Positions 1-4,600 of a DNA stretch of 7,697 nucleotides are shown here, in pieces. How positions within the stretch are numbered: the first letter of the stretch is position 1; every line of letters starts with the position of its first letter. The position numbers and the translations under genes are program-made. Under the pieces are notes generated by a model, which had not been told where the DNA came from, searched no databases, and was given only the letters and a program-made list of their open reading frames with translations. Source of the DNA: an uncultured Clostridia bacterium (GTDB lineage Bacteria; Bacillota; Clostridia; Christensenellales; Borkfalkiaceae); NCBI GenBank assembly GCA_945834965.1, contig CAMAHZ010000058.1, forward strand, positions 1-7,697, read 5' to 3'.

Positions 1-9
1 AATAATTTT

Positions 10-50
10 TATGCGGCAGGCAATTTAAAGCGCTCTGCCGCATATATTTT
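10..50 (+). terminator. Rho-independent terminator-like hairpin upstream of the YlmC-like gene
   Basis: The arms ATGCGGCAG (11-19) and CTGCCGCAT (35-43) are perfectly complementary, and T10-A44 adds a tenth pair. The 15-nt loop can form a small inner GC/GC pairing. The 3' arm is followed by ATATATTTTT, a U-rich tract suited to termination on the plus strand. In the other direction the arm is followed by AAAAATT, which does not fit. It most likely ends a plus-strand gene lying before the window. The T-tract runs almost into the ATG at 54, so it could also affect expression of that gene. Confidence 0.7.
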
Positions 51-53
51 TAT

Positions 54-518
54 ATGGAATTTTCTTTCAATAAGCTTAAAAAGTTAGACGTTATTTCCAT
101 TTCCGACGGCAAAAATTTAGGTAGATTATGCGACGTTACCTTTACCCTGCCGGAAGGCAAAATCAAAGGCTTTACCGCCACGGGGTGCAAGGGCTTTAAA
201 CTCGGCAAGACTGAAATATTTATACCCATTCCCGATATTGTTAAAATCGGAGAAGACGCAATCTTGGTTAGAACGGACAAAAAGCCGCCTAAGCCGCCCT
301 GCCCGCCAAAGCGAGATAGGGAAGGCAACTGCGACTGCCCACCTAACCCCGACCCCTGCTCGCCCCACTTTTCGCCGCCCGACCCCTGTATGCCGCCCGA
401 CCCCTGTATGCCGCACCGACCGCACGACCCCTGTATGCCACACCGTCCACCCCCTGACCCCTGCTCGCCTTGTAATCAGCCGTTCGACGGGCGCAGAAAT
501 TTCGACGATTATGAGTAG
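54..518 (+). CDS. YlmC/YmxH-family PRC-barrel protein with a Cys/Pro/His-rich C-terminal tail
   Basis: Residues 1-76 match the small PRC-barrel proteins of the YlmC/YmxH sporulation family: an N-terminal DVISISDGKNLGRLCDV strand pair, a central GKIKGF turn, and the family-like ending IPIPDIVKIGEDAILVR. Members are normally about 80-90 residues, associated with endospore formers, and of unclear biochemical role. This one has 154 residues. The extra part (77-154) is low complexity: nine Cys (83, 93, 95, 102, 112, 118, 127, 137, 140), four His, many Pro, and five DPC[M/S]P units, ending in an acidic-aromatic NFDDYE. A metal-binding or disulfide-crosslinked coat-like role for the tail is inference only. 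ATG 54 is the only usable start in frame, because the frame is open back to a TAA at 3-5 with no other start codon. It fits the family N-terminus, but no Shine-Dalgarno precedes it (TATATTTTTAT). The next genes are convergent, so no operon partner is visible downstream. Confidence 0.85.
   Translation: MEFSFNKLKKLDVISISDGKNLGRLCDVTFTLPEGKIKGFTATGCKGFKLGKTEIFIPIPDIVKIGEDAILVRTDKKPPKPPCPPKRDREGNCDCPPNPDPCSPHFSPPDPCMPPDPCMPHRPHDPCMPHRPPPDPCSPCNQPFDGRRNFDDYE
351..469 (+). repeat. In-frame repeats encoding DPC[M/S]P units
   Basis: The octamer GACCCCTG occurs at 351, 381, 399, 426 and 456, each time in frame and encoding Asp-Pro-Cys. It is followed by TATGCC (Met-Pro) in the three middle copies and CTCGCC (Ser-Pro) in the first and last. 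Spacings of 30, 18, 27 and 30 nt are all multiples of three, so copies can be gained or lost without breaking the frame. The stretch is strikingly C-rich and G-poor on the plus strand and richer in GC than its surroundings, which is consistent with local repeat expansion inside an otherwise ordinary gene. Confidence 0.85.
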
Positions 519-617
519 GCAAAAGGCAAGTTTAGCCGTCACAATCGAAAATATAGCGTTTGGGCGGCATATAACTAATACTTTTAAACTTAACCAAAAG
601 TTTTTGGGCAAGATTAA

Positions 618-649
618 ACCCGACAAGAAAAACCTTGTCGGGTCGTTTT
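618..649. terminator. Probable bidirectional terminator between convergent genes
   Basis: ACCCGACAAG (618-627) pairs perfectly with CTTGTCGGGT (634-643) around a 6-nt loop. On the plus strand the stem is followed by CGTTTT, serving the gene that ends at 518. On the minus strand it is followed by TTTAATCTT, serving the gene that ends at 664, whose stop codon lies 20 bp before the stem. The minus-strand U-tract is interrupted, so termination is better supported for the plus direction. The 99 bp between 519 and 617 contain no gene or other structure that I can support. Confidence 0.85.
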
Positions 650-663
650 ACATAATGATTTAA

Positions 664-1323
664 TTAACCGCGTCTTTTAGAAGTTTCCCTTGAGCGGCTT
701 GACGCAACCGTTTCATCAACGGGGCTGTAGAAGCCGAACACGTCTAACACCCTGTCGTTATCCGCCATTCCCCTGCGAACTTCAGGCTGGGGTGCAGGTT
801 CGGGTGCAGGCTGCTGTGCAACGGGTTGCTGCTGAACGGGCTGTTGAGCGACGGGTTGCTGAACAGGCTGTTGCATCATGGGCTGCTGCATAGGCACATA
901 GTAAGGCATTGCCATAGGCTGAGCCATAGGCATTTGCATCATAGGCTGAACGTAGGGCATCTGCATCATGGGCTGAACGTAGGGCATTTGCGTGATAACG
1001 GTAGGCTGCTGGGGCTGAACCATTACGGGAACGGTCTGCACTACGGGCTGCTGCACGTTAGGCTGTTGAACAGATTTTTGTGCGGTAGGCTGCTGGGGCA
1101 ACTGCACTACGATAGGCGTTGCCGACGTAGCGGGGCGAGCCTGCTGAACGGTAGGCGGTACCACCACTTTACGAGCCTTACGCTTAGACGATTGCTTGTT
1201 GCCTGAACGCACTAAAAGCACGCCTACGCCGATTATTGCCGCAAGGGTTGCCGCATAACCAAAAGCTAAAAGTATTATTTGCCAAGTTTCAAAACTATTT
1301 ACGGCTAATAGAGAAGTAATCAT
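664..1323 (-). CDS. Single-span membrane protein with Gln/Pro/Met-rich cytoplasmic tail, family not recognised
   Basis: I do not recognise a family. The protein has 219 residues. Residues 16-38 form one hydrophobic span (IILLAFGYAATLAAIIGVGVLL), followed at once by basic RSGNKQSSKRKARK (39-52), so by the positive-inside rule the long C-terminal part is cytoplasmic. Residues 56-180 are low complexity: PTVQQ/PVVQ-type segments, two exact MPYVQPMMQ units (113-130), then Met/Pro and PVQQP/PVAQQP stretches (131-172). The last 40 residues are less repetitive and charged, with VLDVFGFYSPVDE and a basic end SRETSKRRG. PIVVQLPQQ (70-78) nearly matches PIILQLPPQ at the C-terminus of the neighbouring giant surface protein. 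The start ATG is preceded 8 nt upstream by AGAGG (1332-1336), and a good promoter lies about 80 bp upstream. A scaffold or partner of the giant protein is possible, but this is inference. Confidence 0.85.
   Translation of the reverse strand: MITSLLAVNSFETWQIILLAFGYAATLAAIIGVGVLLVRSGNKQSSKRKARKVVVPPTVQQARPATSATPIVVQLPQQPTAQKSVQQPNVQQPVVQTVPVMVQPQQPTVITQMPYVQPMMQMPYVQPMMQMPMAQPMAMPYYVPMQQPMMQQPVQQPVAQQPVQQQPVAQQPAPEPAPQPEVRRGMADNDRVLDVFGFYSPVDETVASSRSRETSKRRG
934..987 (-). repeat. Two tandem 27-bp units encoding MPYVQPMMQ
   Basis: Units 934-960 and 961-987 differ at only two of 27 positions (934/961 and 943/970), both synonymous, and encode the same nine residues. The near identity contrasts with the looser Gln/Pro repeats around it and points to a recent tandem duplication inside the tail of the membrane protein. 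Confidence 0.85.
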
Positions 1324-1354
1324 TCGTTATACCTCTGAATACGTACTCACTAAA

Positions 1355-1371
1355 TCCCCTTTTTGGGGGGA
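1355..1371 (-). other. Small G/C hairpin in the leader of the membrane protein gene
   Basis: TCCCC (1355-1359) can pair with GGGGA (1367-1371), and a slipped pairing with GGGG at 1365-1368 is also possible. It lies about 20 nt upstream of the AGAGG site, inside the predicted 5' untranslated region. No U-tract follows, so it is not a terminator; an effect on mRNA stability or translation is only a possibility. Confidence 0.4.
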
Positions 1372-1374
1372 CAC

Positions 1375-1383
1375 TTATCCACA
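1375..1383 (+). promoter_or_regulatory. Perfect DnaA-box sequence (TTATCCACA), first copy
   Basis: The nonamer is identical to the consensus DnaA box. It forms the left arm of an imperfect inverted repeat: TTATCCACAC (1375-1384) pairs with GTGTGTGATAA (1393-1403) as ten base pairs with one bulged T, around an 8-nt TATTTATT loop. The palindrome spans the expected transcription start of the minus-strand promoter next to it, so a protein bound here could control that promoter. Binding by DnaA is inferred from the match alone. Confidence 0.55.
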
Positions 1384-1403
1384 CTATTTATTGTGTGTGA
1401 TAA

Positions 1404-1432
1404 AATATATCATTTTTTGTTTGTTTCGTCAA
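1404..1432 (-). promoter_or_regulatory. Sigma-A type promoter for the 219-residue membrane protein gene
   Basis: Read on the minus strand, TTGACG (1427-1432) and TATATT (1404-1409) are separated by exactly 17 bp (1410-1426). The -35 differs from TTGACA at one base and the -10 from TATAAT at one base. Transcription would begin near 1397, giving a leader of about 74 nt before the ATG at 1323. The start site falls inside the inverted repeat 1375-1403. Confidence 0.75.
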
Positions 1433-1517
1433 TACCTTTTCCGAAATTTTTACGATTTTTAAGGAAAAAAGTACTAATTATTTTAATAATTTACCTAAAT
1501 AGCCAAACAATTTGTTT

Positions 1518-1526
1518 ATTATAACA
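1518..1526 (-). promoter_or_regulatory. Possible extended -10 promoter element
   Basis: The minus strand reads TGTTATAAT, a TGn extension plus a perfect TATAAT. No -35 element is found at the usual distance. In a stretch this rich in A and T such a match can arise by chance. If active, it would give the membrane protein gene a second, longer leader of roughly 190 nt. Confidence 0.25.
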
Positions 1527-1553
1527 ATTTTTCGGTAGATAAATTATAAGCGT

Positions 1554-1562
1554 TTATCCACA
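1554..1562 (+). promoter_or_regulatory. Perfect DnaA-box sequence (TTATCCACA), second copy
   Basis: This is identical to the first copy, in the same orientation, 179 bp away start to start. It lies just past the 3' end of the giant gene and abuts the repeat ACACCCT-ACACCCT (1562-1575). Together with the first copy it brackets the AT-rich core of the gap. Confidence 0.5.
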
Positions 1563-1568
1563 CACCCT

Positions 1569-1589
1569 ACACCCTTAAGGTAAGGGTGT
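1569..1589 (-). terminator. Hairpin downstream of the giant surface protein gene
   Basis: ACACCCTTA (1569-1577) pairs perfectly with TAAGGGTGT (1581-1589) around a 3-nt loop, 14 bp after the stop codon of the giant gene. On the minus strand it is followed by AGGGTGTGTGG, not a U-tract, so it is not a classical intrinsic terminator. Because AGGGTGT is repeated next to it, CACACCCT near 1583-1590 can instead pair with AGGGTGTG at 1561-1568, giving a competing hairpin. It may protect the 3' end or help pause RNA polymerase. Confidence 0.45.
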
Positions 1590-1603
1590 GCGGACAAGTT
1601 GTA

Positions 1604-4600
1604 TTAGTTTTGCGGGGGTAATTGCAAAATTATAGGGGGAGGCGCTATGGTCTGAGGTTCCGCAGGGGCAGACGCATATATAAATTCAGGCTCGTTTCCG
1701 CCGTCGTTATTGTTTTTGCGCGCCAACAATATTATAACAATTATAAGCTCTACGAGAGCAAGCGCCGCCGTTACGCAGAACATAATAAGCCAGAAGTTGC
1801 TGGGTTCACGGTATACGCTTAAGGTTATGGTCTTAAGTGGCTCTGCAGCCGCCCTGCCGTTGCCCTTTTCGTAGATATTTACAATTATGTCGTTCATACC
1901 GTACTCAAGCTTTTCGCCGCCAACCACGTCGTAGGTGAACAGGTCTTTATCCACTTCTACGTCGAGCGAAATTCTATCAACGTCTGAACCTACTGAATAC
2001 GAGTATGCGTTGCTGTAAGGGTCTTTGTTGAAATCGTTTTTCAAGGTAGGCAGCTCGGGCGAGCTGATTTCTTCTAACGTAGGTTCGCCCCTATCCACAA
2101 CGAATATTGCAGATTTTTTAGCGTGACCGTCGTTGGAAACTATATCAACGCTGAATACGTTGGTTCCGAAGTCAAGCTTGACGTTTTTAAATTTGCCCGT
2201 ATCGGTTTCGCCTACCACGACGGTTTCTATTCCATCTTCGCTGATACGCTTAATTTCGTACGTGCCGCCGTAAGCTAAGTCAACCTGGAACTTGAGTTTA
2301 TCCTTTTTGTAGTTATAGCCGTCAAGGACGTGCAATACGGTATCGCTTGAAGCCAACACGAACGAAGTGACTTCTTCGTCGTCGATATAAATCTCGGTAT
2401 CGGGACCGACGATTTCACCCTGAGATAAACGGGTTATTTCGAATATGTAAGCGTCTTCGCCGTTAGAGTTGGAACCGTCTTCCGCAATCGCATAGATTTT
2501 AAGAGTTACAGTTTCGCCTTCGGGTAAGTCGAGATATCCACTCTTGGTAAGGGCAGGGTCGATAACGACCTGCGACTTAACTACTGCCGGAGTTACGACT
2601 ACCTTAACCCTGCTCTCTGAATAGGGAACGGTTATCTTAACAGGGTCGTTATAAGCTGCGGGTACGTCGTCGTAATAGTCCTTGTTTCCGTTGATAACGA
2701 TACGGGTTAAGTCGTAATTGCTATCGAGAACTATGGGCTTTTGGGAGATGGTTATGTTATAGGTACGCTCCGTACCGTCTTCCGCAGTTACCGTTATAGG
2801 ATAGGTCTGCGTTGCAGTCGAATCGCCTAAGTTAAAGGTCTTAGTGCCTGCGCCCGTAACCTTGGACGTGCTTGCCGTAGGGGTCGCGTTGATGTTTACC
2901 GTATAGGAAGAAGCTTCGTCTACCAAGATGTTATAATCGGTAACGTCGGGGTTGAAAGCGCCTTCCGTAAAGGTTACTGGCTTGCCGCCTACCGTTACGG
3001 AGAGAGCTTTTAAGGAAGCGTCGGCATTTGCGTTATCCCTTGTTATTTCAAAGGTGTACCACTCGCCTTCTTCGTCCTTATCGCTCTTACCGCGGATTAA
3101 CAAGGTCGTTACTCTGCCTTCGGGTAAGTCGATGGTTCTTTCGTGGTTGCGCCCCGTAGGTACGGTCTTTGAAAACGTATTTCCAAGCTCGTCCACTACG
3201 GTGGTGTAAACGCCGTCCGTTGAAACGGCCATCTTTAAGGTCTTTACCGTATAGGGAACGGTGAACCTGTAAGTCGTCTGCGATTTGCTGAAGTTGAACA
3301 GGTCGGTTGAAAGAGTTGCGCCGTCGGAAGTGAGCGTGATTCTTTCGATATCCTTTTTGTTTTCGTAGAGATTTACGATAAACTTATAGGTTGCCTGACC
3401 GGTTGCCGACTTTGCAGTAAGCGAGAATTCGTTTTTGCCGTGAGCAAGTTTTCCTGACCAAATGCCTGACGATGAGTTTAAACCGCTTGCCGTAACAGTT
3501 GCACCGCTCGTGGGGGTAGCCTTGATTCTAATGCTGGAACCTTCGGAAACGGTGTCTGTGCTTAAGTCTACCGTGTACGTCTTTTCAAACTCGTCGTATC
3601 TGGACGAAGCGAATACGTCCTCAAACGTACTACCTGCTTCTGCAAACTCAAGCGCGGTGAAATCGCCGGGGATAATGATGCGCTTGATAGTTACCGTATA
3701 CGTGTTGGTCGTACCCGATTGCGACGTTACTAAGAAGTTATACGTCGTCTCGTGTTCAACGTTGTTCTGGAACGTAAACGTCTTTGTAACTGAATTAGAA
3801 GTCATTAGCACGGTGTCGCACTTTACGGTGGAAGTAGTAACCGTAGGTACGGCAGTTAATTCTACTGTTGCTGTGTTTGCCGTACCTTCCTTCTCAATCT
3901 CGATAACGTAGTCGTTTACGTTGGGATTGAAGGCTATAACATCCTTATATTCCTTTTCAACGCCGTTGATTTTTACCGAAAGCTGTGAAAGAGTCGTGCT
4001 TGAATCCGCCGCAGCTCTGTTGAAATTGAACGTAAATTTAGTGCCGGTTGCAGTTGTATCAGAGCTTAAGCCCGTACCGTTGTTTGCAACGCCGTATACA
4101 ACTAACGTAGTAGTAGAACCAGCCGTTAAGGTGACTTTCTTTTCATAGACGGTACCGTTTTGAGTGAGCTTTTTATTGCCCGTTTCGCAGATGACGTTAT
4201 ATTTGCCGTCCGGCGTAACTTTTACCGTTACGAAACTTGTTGTGAAAGGTAAATCGATTGAATACGTATCCTGCCAGGAATTAAACGTAAAATCGCTTAA
4301 TGGTGCGTTATTACTGTCGGTTATGGTGATATTGTTGATATCGTGCTTATCTTCGTAAAGATTTACGTTAATTGTGTATAACGCGCTGCCTAAACTTGAA
4401 GTTGCGGCAATCTTAAAGGTGTTTAAACCGAACTTGGATAAGTTGCCGACGTAGACGTCGCCGTTTTTGGTAAGACCCGTGAGTGAGCCGACCTTTGCAT
4501 CGGGGGTATTTAAGGTTACCTTAACGCTGAAGGAAGTGCCTACTGAAACCGAACTTACGTTGTATGAAATCGTCTGCGACTTGGTTGCGTCGAAATCGGA

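Larger units (their letters stand above)
1324..1603. other. 280-bp AT-rich intergenic region with two DnaA-box sequences
   Basis: No gene is apparent here on either strand. The gap lies between the stop of the giant surface protein and the start of the 219-residue membrane protein. It holds, from left to right: the AGAGG ribosome site (1332-1336); a C/G hairpin in the leader (1355-1371); an imperfect palindrome containing the first TTATCCACA (1375-1403); a sigma-A promoter on the minus strand (1404-1432); a very AT-rich core with a perfect AATTATT/AATAATT palindrome (1476-1491); a possible extended -10; a second TTATCCACA (1554-1562); and a hairpin just after the giant gene (1569-1589). Most of 1384-1553 is A or T. 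Confidence 0.8.

Noticed and set aside
351..469. CRISPR-like array from the regularly repeated GACCCCTG
   Set aside because: The repeats are 8-14 bp, the spacing is 18-30 nt and always in frame, and they encode a repeated peptide.
126..663. Open frames overlapping the YlmC-like gene at 126-626 (minus) and 238-663 (plus)
   Set aside because: Both are shadows of the C-rich repeat tract; the translations are Arg/Pro/Thr or Val/Gly/Arg repeats with no family match, while the 54-518 frame has a clear PRC-barrel domain.
690..1206. Plus-strand frames at 690-893 and 826-1206 opposite the 219-residue membrane protein
   Set aside because: The translations are His/Leu/Gly-rich mirrors of the Gln/Pro/Met tail. 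The minus frame has a ribosome site, promoter and membrane span.
1324..1603. Complete chromosomal origin of replication
   Set aside because: Only two perfect boxes are present, with no origin-linked genes; the region also has a simpler explanation as a promoter-bearing gap.
230..1821. Dockerin or glycoside hydrolase content that would make this a cellulosome locus
   Set aside because: No paired DxNxDG-type calcium loops and no catalytic motifs are visible in any of the proteins; the cohesin resemblance is to the fold only. The coordinates here are residue positions in the giant protein.
1947..2099. Further DnaA-like nonamers TTATCCACT (1947-1955) and CTATCCACA (2091-2099)
   Set aside because: Each has one mismatch and lies inside the giant gene, where GTGGATA(A/G) codes for Val-Asp-Lys/Arg; chance occurrence in coding sequence is sufficient.
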